DNA from: Actinocorallia sp039871655
GTDB lineage: Bacteria > Actinomycetota > Actinomycetes > Streptosporangiales > Streptosporangiaceae
Direction: 5' to 3'
Assembly: GCF_039871655.1 (NCBI RefSeq)
Contig: NZ_JBDPLZ010000007.1
Coordinates: forward strand, 124,001-188,000
DNA: 64,000 bases
Under the pieces are notes generated by a model. It was given only the letters and a program-made list of their open reading frames with translations. It was not told the origin of the DNA and made no database searches. Shown here in pieces: positions 26,122-34,576 of this stretch (positions are counted from its first letter, which is position 1; every line of letters begins with the position of its first letter). The position numbers were made by a program, and so were the translations under genes.

Positions 26122-26831
26122 TCCGCACCGCCCAGAAGCGTCGGCCGCAGCGTACTGAACTCCGCGTTCGCGCGGTCGTAGTCGTCCGGACGGCCGATGT
26201 CGAGCCAGTAGCCGTCGAAGGAGTGGTCCAGCGGGCTGTAGCCCTCCGCCAGGAGGTCCAGTACCAGTTCGTCGAACCCCAGGGGCAGCCCGGGCGTGTA
26301 GCGCTCGAGGACTTCGCGGCTGAGCCCGTAGACGCCCATGCTCACCCGGTAGTCGAAGACCGGCTTCTCGGCGAACCGGGTGATCCGGCCGTCCGACGCG
26401 GTCAGCACCCCGAAGTCGATCTTCACCTGGCGGCGGTAGGTGGCGACGGTGAGCCGCGCGCCGGCCTCGCGGTGTGCCTTCAGCAGCCCGGCGAAGGACA
26501 GGTCGGTGAGGATGTCCCCGTTCATGACCAGGAACTCCGCCGGCAGCTCCCGCAGCCCCAGCAGCGGCCCGACGGTGCCCAGCGGCGACTCCTCGTCGGT
26601 GTAGCTCACCTCGAGCCCCCAGCGTTCGCCGTCGCCGACGTAGGAGCGGATGAGGTGCCCCAGGTGGCCGATGGCCAAGGTGACGGAGCCGAACCCCTGG
26701 GAGGCGAGCTGGCGCAGCACGATCTCCAGGATCGAGTACCGGTCGCCGATCGGCACCAGTGGTTTGGGCAGGGTGCTGGTGTAGGGGCGGAGCCGGACGC
26801 CTTTGCCGCCCGCCAGGATCACTGCGTGCAT
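26118..26831 (-). CDS. Sugar-phosphate nucleotidyltransferase
   Basis: 237-aa GT-A-like nucleotidyltransferase that activates a sugar-1-phosphate to an NDP-sugar. The signature LAGGKGVRLRPYTSTLPKPL lies at residues 6-25, the metal-binding NGDILTD near 106 and the EKP motif in FAEKPVFDY. It is shorter than RmlA and lacks a C-terminal acyltransferase domain. Base (UDP, GDP or CDP) cannot be told by eye. Lies 12 nt downstream of the LegB-type gene. Confidence 0.9.
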   Translation of the reverse strand: MHAVILAGGKGVRLRPYTSTLPKPLVPIGDRYSILEIVLRQLASQGFGSVTLAIGHLGHLIRSYVGDGERWGLEVSYTDEESPLGTVGPLLGLRELPAEFLVMNGDILTDLSFAGLLKAHREAGARLTVATYRRQVKIDFGVLTASDGRITRFAEKPVFDYRVSMGVYGLSREVLERYTPGLPLGFDELVLDLLAEGYSPLDHSFDGYWLDIGRPDDYDRANAEFSTLRPTLLGGAE

Positions 26832-26843
26832 CGGAGTCCTCCT

Positions 26844-27839
26844 TCAGACGGCGTAGACGCCGGGCCGGTAGCGGTCGAGGTTGCCGGTGAGCCAGCGGAC
26901 GGTCTCGGCGAGCCCCTCTTCGAGGCTGTGGCGGGGGGCCCATCCGGTGGCCGCGCGGAGCCGGGAACTGTCGCAGACGAGCCTCATCACCTCGGACCTG
27001 TCGGGGCGGCGCCGGGTGGCCTCGGTGACGAACCGCGCGTCGGGGCGGCCCATCAGCACGGCGATCGTCCGTGCGAGGTCCCCCATGGACACCTCGTGTC
27101 CGGTGCCCGCGTTGAACAGGTGTCCTTCCAGGCCTGGGGCGGTGGCCGCGGCGACGAACGCGGCGGCGGTGTCCTTCACGTAGGTGAAGTCGCGGGTCGG
27201 CGTGAGCGAGCCGACTTTGATGGCGGTGGCGCCCGCCGCGAGCTGCGAGATGATCGTGGGGATGAACGCCCGGGCGGACTGGCGCGGCCCGAAGGTGTTG
27301 AACGGGCGGAGCGTGATCACCGGCGTCTCGAAGCTCGCGTAGTAGCTTTCGGCGAGCTTGTCCGCCGCCGCTTTGGACGCCGCGTACGGGGACTGCGCCT
27401 GCAACGGGTGCGATTCGTTGATCGGGACGCTCTGCGCCGTCCCGTACGTCTCGCTGGTGGAGGTGTGCACCATGCGGCGTACGCCGTGGGCCCGGACGGC
27501 TTCCAGCACGTTCATCGTCCCGATGACGTTCGTCTCCACGTAAGAACGCGGCGCGTGGTAGGAGTACGGGATCGCGATCAGCGCCGCCAGGTGGTAGACC
27601 GTCTCGGCGCCTTTCACGAGGGCGTTGACGGAGCCCGCGTCGCGCACGTCCCCCAGGTGGACCTCCACCTGTGCCAGGACGTCCGGCGGCAGCGTGTCGA
27701 GCCATCCCCACGATCCGAACGAGTTGTACTGCGCGAGCGCGCGCACCCGGTGGCCTCGTGTGACGAGCAGTTCCACGAGGTGGGAGCCGATGAACCCGTC
27801 GGCTCCCGTGACCGCCGCCAGGTGGGTGGTCTCACTCAT
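26844..27839 (-). CDS. LegB-type NDP-sugar 4,6-dehydratase
   Basis: 331-aa extended SDR. It closely follows the LegB pattern: VTGADGFIGSHLVELL, NSFGSWGWLDTLP, HLAALIAIPYSYHAP, TSTSETYGTAQSVPI, YAASKAAADKLA (YxxxK) and RPFNTFGPRQSARAFIP. LegB makes a 4-keto-6-deoxy HexNAc nucleotide in legionaminic acid synthesis. The ATG at 27839 has AAGGAGA upstream. The other legionaminic genes (LegC, LegI) are absent here, so the product probably feeds the operon polysaccharide instead. Confidence 0.87.
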   Translation of the reverse strand: MSETTHLAAVTGADGFIGSHLVELLVTRGHRVRALAQYNSFGSWGWLDTLPPDVLAQVEVHLGDVRDAGSVNALVKGAETVYHLAALIAIPYSYHAPRSYVETNVIGTMNVLEAVRAHGVRRMVHTSTSETYGTAQSVPINESHPLQAQSPYAASKAAADKLAESYYASFETPVITLRPFNTFGPRQSARAFIPTIISQLAAGATAIKVGSLTPTRDFTYVKDTAAAFVAAATAPGLEGHLFNAGTGHEVSMGDLARTIAVLMGRPDARFVTEATRRRPDRSEVMRLVCDSSRLRAATGWAPRHSLEEGLAETVRWLTGNLDRYRPGVYAV

Positions 27840-27852
27840 GTGTCTCCTTCTT

Positions 27853-29214
27853 TCAACGGTGTGCCGTGGCACGGCCCAGTGCGACCACGGCGTAGGCGAG
27901 CAGAACGGTGAACAGTGCGGCGGACCCGTAGAGCTGCACCTCCGCGGGCGGGGGCGCGGCCGCTACCAGGACGGCCGTCTCCGCGGCGAGCGCGGCGCCG
28001 CAGCAGACCAGGGGGGCCGTGGTACACCCGCAGGACTGCAGCATCAGCGCGACGAACAGCGCTCCGCCGAGCAGCAGGGAGCAGACCGCCGTCCGGACGA
28101 GTCCCGGTGACGTCTCCGCGGCCAGGAACGCCAGTCCCAGCAGGACGGCCAGGACGGCCAGGAAGCGGGCGACCAGTTCGAGCAGGGTCACCCGGACGTG
28201 CATCGCGAACTCCCGCAGGCTGCGGGTCTCCCGCAGCAGTTCGTGGCCGCGTGCCCGGAAGTCGTAGAGCACCCACTCGGCGGGCCCCATCGCCGTCGAC
28301 AAGGCCACCATCGCGGCGCTGGTGGCCTCTGGCGGAGCTCCGTATCCCGTGTACGCCGCGACGAGCGTGAAGGTGAGAAGCCCGGCTGCGAGCAGCCCGA
28401 ACAGCGCGTACGGCAATGCCATGCGCAGGCTCGACCACGAGATCCCGGTGGCCGTACCGCCGCGCGTACGTTCGTAGGCGAGTGCCGTGACGCCCATTCC
28501 GGTGACGGCCCAGCCGGCGACGACGAGCTGCCAGGGCGGTCCGGCGAACGAGACCGACAGGCCCGGCAGGAGGATCAGCAGCAGCCAGGCCTCCCCGCCC
28601 GTCACCAGTGCGGCGGTCGCGGCCAGCAGGTAGAGGCTCTGCGCGCAGGCCACCGCCACCACAGCAGGGCCCGCCCCGAGGAGCGCCCCCAGGGCCGCGC
28701 AGACCGGGACCATCGCCGCGGTCCCTGCCAGGACTCCGCGGCGGAGCACCCGGCGGGCCGCCGCGGGGGACGTACGGGAGCAGGCCACGGCGGCCAGGCC
28801 CTGGCCGAGCGGCCAGCACGACACCAGCGCCAGGGTGAGCACCAGGCCCGTCGCCGGTCCGCCGAGCAGCGGAGAGGCCGCCACGTAACCCATCCCGGGC
28901 AGTCCGAACAGCAGTCCGCGCAGCGCATGACGTCCGCCTCTCCGCCACGCGGGCCCGTCGGGAAGCCAGGGGTTGGCCGCGTGCCCGGTGAGGGCGGGGC
29001 GGCGTACCGTGTGTTCATAGAGACGGGCGGCGAGCGCGAAGACGTCCGGATGCCCGTAACGGCGGGCTGCCTTGTCGCCTATGCCTTTGGCTTCCAGCCC
29101 CGCGGCCACTTCCAGTGCGTCCACGGCTCCGGCGAGCAGTTCCTTCATCTCGTCGGCGAGCTCCGTGAAGTCGTGCTCCGCCCTCGGGAATGGCCGGACC
29201 AGCACCCCGGTCAT
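27853..29214 (-). CDS. Multi-pass membrane protein, candidate exporter of the polysaccharide (PelG-like position)
   Basis: 453 aa. The first 90 residues are soluble and helical (DFTELADEMKELLAGAV); after that about twelve hydrophobic segments run to the C-terminus. PelG, the partner of PelF in the Pel system, is also about 450 aa with twelve helices, but I see no clear sequence motif shared, so the link is by position and topology. The ATG overlaps the PelF-like stop (ATGA), implying a fixed ratio of the two proteins. Confidence 0.75.
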   Translation of the reverse strand: MTGVLVRPFPRAEHDFTELADEMKELLAGAVDALEVAAGLEAKGIGDKAARRYGHPDVFALAARLYEHTVRRPALTGHAANPWLPDGPAWRRGGRHALRGLLFGLPGMGYVAASPLLGGPATGLVLTLALVSCWPLGQGLAAVACSRTSPAAARRVLRRGVLAGTAAMVPVCAALGALLGAGPAVVAVACAQSLYLLAATAALVTGGEAWLLLILLPGLSVSFAGPPWQLVVAGWAVTGMGVTALAYERTRGGTATGISWSSLRMALPYALFGLLAAGLLTFTLVAAYTGYGAPPEATSAAMVALSTAMGPAEWVLYDFRARGHELLRETRSLREFAMHVRVTLLELVARFLAVLAVLLGLAFLAAETSPGLVRTAVCSLLLGGALFVALMLQSCGCTTAPLVCCGAALAAETAVLVAAAPPPAEVQLYGSAALFTVLLAYAVVALGRATAHR

Positions 29215-30632
29215 GGCGTTCCCGCCCCTGCCAGTTCGCGGTAGATGCCGCGGAAGGAGGAGACCGCCTGGTCGACGGTGAAGAACTCCAACGCCTTGTG
29301 GCGGGCGGCTTCTCCCATCCGTCGGCGCAGTTCCGGGTCGTGCAGCAGCCGTAGGGCCGCCGCGGCCATCGCCTGCGGGTCTCGCGGTGGAACGACCAGC
29401 CCGCACTCCTGCGTCTGCCGTCCCGGTGCGGCCGCCACGGCCTCGCCGACCCCGCCCACGTCGGTCGAGACGGTGGGCCGTCCGCACGCCATGGCCTCGA
29501 TGAGCGTGTACGGGAAACCTTCGGAGATGCTCGAAAGCATCACGACGCTCCCCGCCACGTACGCGTCGCGGATGTTCGCGACTCGCCCTTCGAAGGTGAC
29601 GTGTTCCGCGACGCCCAGGTCGGCGGCCAGCCGTTCGCACCGCTTGCGGTAGCCGGTGTCTCCCCCGCCGAAGAGGCGCAACCGCGTCTCCGGCAGGTGT
29701 TCCCGGACGATCGCGAACGCCCGGATCAGGGTCTCCAGGTCCTTGATCGGGTCCACTCGGCCGGCCCAGCTCAGGGTGGGGCGGGCCGGTTCCTCTCCCG
29801 CGGGCGGGAACCCTTCGGGGTCGACGCCGTTGTAGACCGTCCTGATCGTCTCGGGACGGGCCCCGCAGCGCGTCTCCCAGCGGTGGTTGTAGCGGTTTCC
29901 CGGGGTCACCAGGTCGGCGGCCCGGTATCCGGCCTCGCACAGCATCCGGAAGAACCCGAGGATGAACGCCTTGACCGGCCAGGGGTAGTCCTTTCCGTAG
30001 CCGAGATAACGTTCGCGCAGGTAGATGCCGTGTTCGGTGAGACAGAACGGAGTCCCGTACGTCCATTTGGCCGCCAGCGCGGGAAGCACCGCCATCCCGT
30101 TGGAGACGGCGTGCGTCACGTCTCCTTTCACCGCTGGACGGCTCAGCGGGCGCAGCGCGTGTTCCAGGAGCGAGACCGCGGTCAGGGCGTCGTGCACGGT
30201 CGGTGCCACGCCTTCCGGCAGCGGCCGTTCCTCCCATGCCTTGAGCAGTGTGTCCACCGGTTCTTCGCCGTTGAGCGCGGCCGGCAGCGACTCTCGTTGC
30301 GCGAACTCGTGGAGGGAGCGCAGTACGGCGGAGAACAACCGGGAGGGCCCGCCGTCCAGGACGAGTTCGAACAGCGCCCGGCAGAGCCAGGTGAACTCCC
30401 GGGCCGCTGCTCCCGCCGGGAGGCGCCCGGCGGGAAGGGCGCCCCACAGCGGGACGGTGTCCACCGCGGCGTACGGAGGCGGGTCCCACACGAGCGGTTC
30501 GGTGCCGGTCGCGGTCAACGCCACCACCTGGAACGTGTGCTCGGGCATGCCCCGGACGAGCTGGTCGCACCAGACGCTCACTCCACCATGCCCGTGGGGA
30601 TAGGTGCCTTCGGTGACCAGAGTGATGTTCAT
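29211..30632 (-). CDS. PelF-like GT4 glycosyltransferase
   Basis: 473-aa cytoplasmic GT-B glycosyltransferase. The N-terminal DUF3492-type domain (about 1-265) has MNITLVTEGTYPHGHGGVS and the TEHGIYLRERY segment that mark the PelF family; the GT4 half has WAGRVDPIKDLETLIRAF, LRLFGGGD and the donor-binding E-x7-E motif SEGFPYTLIEAM. PelF polymerises UDP-GalNAc into the Pel exopolysaccharide. ATG overlaps the upstream deacetylase stop (ATGA). Confidence 0.9.
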   Translation of the reverse strand: MNITLVTEGTYPHGHGGVSVWCDQLVRGMPEHTFQVVALTATGTEPLVWDPPPYAAVDTVPLWGALPAGRLPAGAAAREFTWLCRALFELVLDGGPSRLFSAVLRSLHEFAQRESLPAALNGEEPVDTLLKAWEERPLPEGVAPTVHDALTAVSLLEHALRPLSRPAVKGDVTHAVSNGMAVLPALAAKWTYGTPFCLTEHGIYLRERYLGYGKDYPWPVKAFILGFFRMLCEAGYRAADLVTPGNRYNHRWETRCGARPETIRTVYNGVDPEGFPPAGEEPARPTLSWAGRVDPIKDLETLIRAFAIVREHLPETRLRLFGGGDTGYRKRCERLAADLGVAEHVTFEGRVANIRDAYVAGSVVMLSSISEGFPYTLIEAMACGRPTVSTDVGGVGEAVAAAPGRQTQECGLVVPPRDPQAMAAAALRLLHDPELRRRMGEAARHKALEFFTVDQAVSSFRGIYRELAGAGTP

Positions 30633-32641
30633 ACCGTCGTCGCACCGACCGTCAAAGTGATGATTCCGGTCTTGTAGTCCGACCTCTCACCGCCGTACTG
30701 GGCGCCGAACGTGTCGGTGCCGAGCAGCCCGGTCAGGATTCCTCCGAGCAGTCCGCCGGAGCTGTCCTTGGTGCCTTCGGGCATCGTGATCGGCACCGGG
30801 TTGCCGCCTCCGCCGGAGATGTGGACCTTGCCGTCCTGCCAGTAGGCGGTGACGTCGTTCTTCACGCCGTTCCAGGCCGCACGGCGCTTGAGTTCGGCGC
30901 CGTTGTCACGCATCCGCTGGCCGATCAGGGGGCTGTTGGCGGCGAACACCGTCCGGTAGTCGTTCAGGACCCTGTCCAGCAGCGGGTACAGGATCCGCCC
31001 TTCGGCGAGGTTCGACTGGTGCACGTAGTGCGGGCGGGGGTCGTTGCGCAGGATGTGCGTGAGGGTGATCCGCGCGTCCAGGGGAACGATGTGCTGCTCG
31101 TACCCGGTGGCGGGGTCGAGGGGCTCGATGCAGGTGACGGTCTGCGGGTTGTCCTCGCAGACGCCGCTGCCGCCGTCCGCGCGGCTGTTGTAGATCCAGT
31201 TGTACTCGTCGACCATCTCGGCGGCGGTGCCGACGTTGAAGTAGTTGGCCATCGGGTACCGGGGGACGGTGAGCGCCTGGCCGACGGGGCGCTGGTCGAA
31301 GTCGCGGGAGGCGTCGGAGCCCAGCCACTTGACTCCGGTGTCGGCCACCGCGCCGCTGAGGTTGGGGTTGTCCTGGGGCTGCTGCGGCAGCAGTTTCAGT
31401 CCGGAGTGCTCGCCGGTGACGACCTCGTCCCACTGGGAGGAGAAGCCCTTCAGCAGCGCCCAGTTGCGGTTGTCGGCGAACTGGGAGCGGATGTAGGAGC
31501 GGGTCGCCCACACCGTCTCGCCCTGTGCGTTCTTCTTGCAGACCCACGGCCTGACCGTGTAGTCCTGCTCGCAGCCCAGGTACGTGTGGTCCAGGGTGTG
31601 GTTGGAGAAGCGGAACTGCGACTTGTTCTGCTGGAAGGCCTTCAGCAACGGGTCCGAGCCGTTCTGCTGGACGACGTCCTTGCTGCCGCCTCCGTTGAAG
31701 TACATGTCGAGCTTGAAGTCGCGCTGGTTCTGCCAGCCGACCGCGTACGTCACGTCGGCGGGCGTCATCCGGATGGGCTGCGTCGTGACGGACGGGTCGC
31801 CGCAGTCCTCGCCGGGTGTGCAGTTCTCGGCGGTGCTCCAGCGGGAGTCGGAGGCGAACACGTCGTCCACGTGCACGCTGAAGTACTGCCGGTTGAGGCC
31901 CAGGTGGACGCCCTTGGTCAGCCAGGTGACGAGGCCGTGGGCGAGGGTGCGGAACTGCGTCTGGTGGGTGTTGGCGCTGAACGTCAGCACCATCTCGCTG
32001 CGGTCGTCGTGCGTGTAGACGCCGGCGAGCGTGGCCCCGTCCTTGGTCAGGTAGGGCTCGAAGCGGGTGCCTTCCCCGTCCGGGAGCGGGGTGGACGGGT
32101 AGCCGTAGGTCTCCGTGACGTCCGGCGCGATGTCCTCGAAGGGCACGGGGCCCTTGAGGTAGCGGAAGGCGCCGGCCTTGGCGGCGGGCGTCAGTTCCGT
32201 GGAGGAGCCGTCCAGCGGGCCCGCCTGGCTCGGCGGGTTGAGTCCGACGCCGGCGTTCGGGTAGACGTACGCGCTGAGCTGGCGGATGCCGAACTGCTGT
32301 TCGAAGGCGACGAGCGCCTCCATTTCGGCCTTGTTCTCGAACGGGTCGCTGTTGGGCAGGACGACGGCCTGGAACTTCGCGCGGGGCGCGCCGCCCACCG
32401 TGTCCTGCAGGAAGGCGGTGTCGATGACGGGGCGTGAGCCGTCGTCCAGGTTCACGACCCTGTGGGGGACGCCTTCGGACGCGAGCTGCTCGACCACGGC
32501 CCGGACGGACGGGCCTCCGTCGCTGACGACGAGGACCTTGAGATCGATTCTCGGGCCCGCCGCGTGCGCGGCCTGGGGCGGGGCCACGAGACCCGCCGTG
32601 AGCGCGAGCACCGACAGGGTCCTGCGTATCGGACCTTTCAC
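30629..32641 (-). CDS. Secreted Agd3-like polysaccharide deacetylase (CBM87/CE18-type)
   Basis: 670 aa counted from a GTG at 32641 preceded by GGGAGAG; this start gives a clean signal peptide (KGPIRRTLSVLALTAGL ... AHA). A carbohydrate-binding N-terminal part (about 30-250) is followed by a NodB-like deacetylase core with HVDD (257-260) and HTLDH (348-352) as metal-binding motifs, and a beta C-terminus. Agd3 of Aspergillus deacetylates galactosaminogalactan, making it cationic and adhesive. It is the first gene of the operon. An upstream ATG (32701) would add 20 residues and spoil the signal peptide. Confidence 0.85.
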   Translation of the reverse strand: MKGPIRRTLSVLALTAGLVAPPQAAHAAGPRIDLKVLVVSDGGPSVRAVVEQLASEGVPHRVVNLDDGSRPVIDTAFLQDTVGGAPRAKFQAVVLPNSDPFENKAEMEALVAFEQQFGIRQLSAYVYPNAGVGLNPPSQAGPLDGSSTELTPAAKAGAFRYLKGPVPFEDIAPDVTETYGYPSTPLPDGEGTRFEPYLTKDGATLAGVYTHDDRSEMVLTFSANTHQTQFRTLAHGLVTWLTKGVHLGLNRQYFSVHVDDVFASDSRWSTAENCTPGEDCGDPSVTTQPIRMTPADVTYAVGWQNQRDFKLDMYFNGGGSKDVVQQNGSDPLLKAFQQNKSQFRFSNHTLDHTYLGCEQDYTVRPWVCKKNAQGETVWATRSYIRSQFADNRNWALLKGFSSQWDEVVTGEHSGLKLLPQQPQDNPNLSGAVADTGVKWLGSDASRDFDQRPVGQALTVPRYPMANYFNVGTAAEMVDEYNWIYNSRADGGSGVCEDNPQTVTCIEPLDPATGYEQHIVPLDARITLTHILRNDPRPHYVHQSNLAEGRILYPLLDRVLNDYRTVFAANSPLIGQRMRDNGAELKRRAAWNGVKNDVTAYWQDGKVHISGGGGNPVPITMPEGTKDSSGGLLGGILTGLLGTDTFGAQYGGERSDYKTGIITLTVGATTV

Positions 32642-32732
32642 TACGACTCTCCCTGTGATCGACTGGTTGCCCTCTGTAGGGTCCGGTATCACGGAGGTCA
32701 TGGAGTGGTAAACGCAGGTTCAAACCAAAGAA

Positions 32733-32756
32733 TGGGCCGGTCCTAGGACCGGCCCA
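32733..32756 (-). terminator. 24-bp perfect palindrome between regulator and polysaccharide operon
   Basis: TGGGCCGGTCCT followed by its exact complement AGGACCGGCCCA. On the minus strand it lies 30 nt past the regulator stop and is followed by the T-rich TTCTTTGGTTTG, so it is a Rho-independent terminator that separates the regulator from the seven-gene operon. The operon promoter must lie in 32642-32732. Confidence 0.85.
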
Positions 32757-32785
32757 CCAGGCCACAAGAAAAACGGATATGCCAG

Positions 32786-33379
32786 CTAAAAAGTACTAAT
32801 AGCGCGCCATCGAGCCACGGCGTGCTGTCGATTGTCGGCTTTGAGCCTCCGGTAAATATGGTGGACGTGGTTCTTCACCGTTTTCTCGGAGATGAAGAGC
32901 CGGGCGGCGATGCTCCGGTTGTCCTGGCCCTGGGCGATGAGCTCCATGATCTCCGCCTCGCGGGGAGTGAGCTCGTGCTCCAGCGACCGCAGCCGCCCCG
33001 GTCCGGCCGGCGCCCGGAAGTGCAGCCACTCCACCAGCGCCGTCGCCACCGGGGGCGAGAGGAAGGCGCGGCCCCGCGTCGCCGCCCTGATCGCCCCCGC
33101 CAGGTCCGCGACGTCGAAGCAGCCGTGGCGCAACATCCCGTAGGCGCCCGCCGCCAGCGCCCCGACCAGCACGGAAGGGCTCTCCAGCGAGGTCAGCACC
33201 ACCACCGGGGCCTGCCGGGCCAGCCGTTCGATCTCCCGGACGCCTCCGGCGTCGGCCAGCCCGAAGACCAGCGCCTCGGCGTCCCCGCCAACGACGGAGA
33301 AGCCTCCGGCTTCCCGCAGCAGCGCCTCCACCCCCAGCCGGAGCACCGGATCGCCCTCAACGATCCGTACTTTCGTCAC
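32786..33379 (-). CDS. NarL-type regulator with degenerate receiver domain
   Basis: 197 aa. The C-terminal LuxR helix-turn-helix is intact (about 130-190, LTPREAEIMELIAQGQDNRSIA). The N-terminal half folds like a receiver but lacks the usual Asp pair (EGD instead of DD), the phospho-acceptor loop is shortened (VFGLADAGG) and the conserved Lys is replaced (YGMLRHG). It is thus probably not phosphorylated. It sits directly upstream of the polysaccharide operon on the same strand and is its most likely regulator. Confidence 0.85.
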   Translation of the reverse strand: MTKVRIVEGDPVLRLGVEALLREAGGFSVVGGDAEALVFGLADAGGVREIERLARQAPVVVLTSLESPSVLVGALAAGAYGMLRHGCFDVADLAGAIRAATRGRAFLSPPVATALVEWLHFRAPAGPGRLRSLEHELTPREAEIMELIAQGQDNRSIAARLFISEKTVKNHVHHIYRRLKADNRQHAVARWRAISTF

Positions 33380-33526
33380 GGATATTCGACACCTCCCCCA
33401 CCCGATACGCGCCCGCCCCGCCCCATCGTGCCTCAGCCGCCTCCGATTTCCCCATTAACACAGCAAGTCAGCACAGGTAACCAGAGAAAATGCGCCTTTT
33501 ATCGGGCTATATCGGACCAGCCGAGG

Positions 33527-33631
33527 TCAGGCCAGCACGATCTCCAGACCCTCCCCCCGGATGGGCGCGAGCGGCTCCCGCCCGGCGGCGGAGCCGGTGA
33601 CGAGGACGGTGGGCTCGGGCGCGATGTTCAT
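33527..33631 (-). pseudogene. Possible C-terminal remnant of a DeoR-family regulator
   Basis: A 34-codon reading frame ends with TVLVTGSAAGREPLAPIRG and EGLEIVLA, which resembles the last strand-helix-strand of DeoR/GlpR regulators. An in-frame stop lies 5 codons upstream of the ATG and nothing resembling the rest of a DeoR protein is present. DeoR genes often flank agaS/nagA operons, so this is likely a truncated former regulator. The rest of the 33380-33688 gap holds no other gene. Confidence 0.4.
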
Positions 33632-33688
33632 CCGGTTCTTGTACGTTCAGCAAGAGATCAGAACGACTTTGAGCAACCGGGGGTCGCG

Positions 33689-34573
33689 TTGACGTTCGTA
33701 GCCGAAGAGATAGGCAGCCAGCCGGAGTGCTGGCAACGGGCCGTCACCCTGGCGGCGGACGTCGAAGGGCTGCCCGCGACGGGCGAGCGGACGGCGGTCG
33801 TCGGCTGCGGGACATCGCTGTTCATCGCGCAGGCGTACGCGGCTCTCCGCGAGTCCGCCGGGCTCGGCGAGACGGACGCCTTCCCCGCCTCCGAGTTCCC
33901 GTACGCGCGTACATACGACCGCGTGGTGGCGATCTGCCGATCCGGCACGACGACGGAAGTCCTGGAGCTCCTGGGCCGTACCGGGGCGCCCAGCGTCGCC
34001 GTCATCGGCGACCCGGACACGCCCATCGTGCGGGCGGCCGACGCCGTGATCCCCCTGGAGTTCGCAGACGAGAAGTCGGTCGTCCAGACGCGCTTCGCCA
34101 CCACCGCGCTCACCCTGCTCCGCGCACACCTGGCGCTCTCCGAGCCGTCCCTGCTGCCCGCGGACCTCATCGCGCAGGCCGCCGAGGCGGTGGACGCGCC
34201 GCTTCCCGAAGGCGCGGTCGAACGTACGCAGTTCACGTTCCTGGGCGCGGGCTGGACGAACGGCCTCGCGCACGAGGCCGCGTTGAAGGTACGGGAGGCG
34301 TCCGGTTCCTGGACCGAGTCGTACCCGGCCATGGAATACCGGCACGGCCCCATCAGCGTGACGGACGAACGCAGCGTCACGTGGTTCTTCGGCGCCCCTC
34401 CCGAAGGGCTGGCGGACGAGGCGGCCGCGACCGGAGCCGTCGTCTCGGTCTCCGGCCTCGACCCGGTGGCCGACCTCATCCGCGCCCAGCGGCTGGCCGT
34501 GGCCCTCGCCGAACGCAAGGGCCTGAACCCCGACGAGCCCCGCAACCTCACCCGCTCGATCGTCCTCACCTGA
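33689..34573 (+). CDS. SIS-domain sugar isomerase/deaminase-like protein
   Basis: 294 aa with two SIS (sugar isomerase) domains. The start is a TTG (33689) preceded by GGGGG; the family usually begins with this TFVAEEIGSQPECW segment. Phosphosugar-binding features are GCGTSLFIAQAYAAL near 40-55 and SRSGTTTEVLELL-like ICRSGTTTEVLELLGRT near 90-107, with MEYRHGPISV in the second domain. It is related to GlmS-isomerase and AgaS-type enzymes acting on amino-sugar phosphates. Followed by nagA 3 nt later, so one operon. Confidence 0.87.
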   Translation: MTFVAEEIGSQPECWQRAVTLAADVEGLPATGERTAVVGCGTSLFIAQAYAALRESAGLGETDAFPASEFPYARTYDRVVAICRSGTTTEVLELLGRTGAPSVAVIGDPDTPIVRAADAVIPLEFADEKSVVQTRFATTALTLLRAHLALSEPSLLPADLIAQAAEAVDAPLPEGAVERTQFTFLGAGWTNGLAHEAALKVREASGSWTESYPAMEYRHGPISVTDERSVTWFFGAPPEGLADEAAATGAVVSVSGLDPVADLIRAQRLAVALAERKGLNPDEPRNLTRSIVLT

Positions 34574-34576
34574 CCG

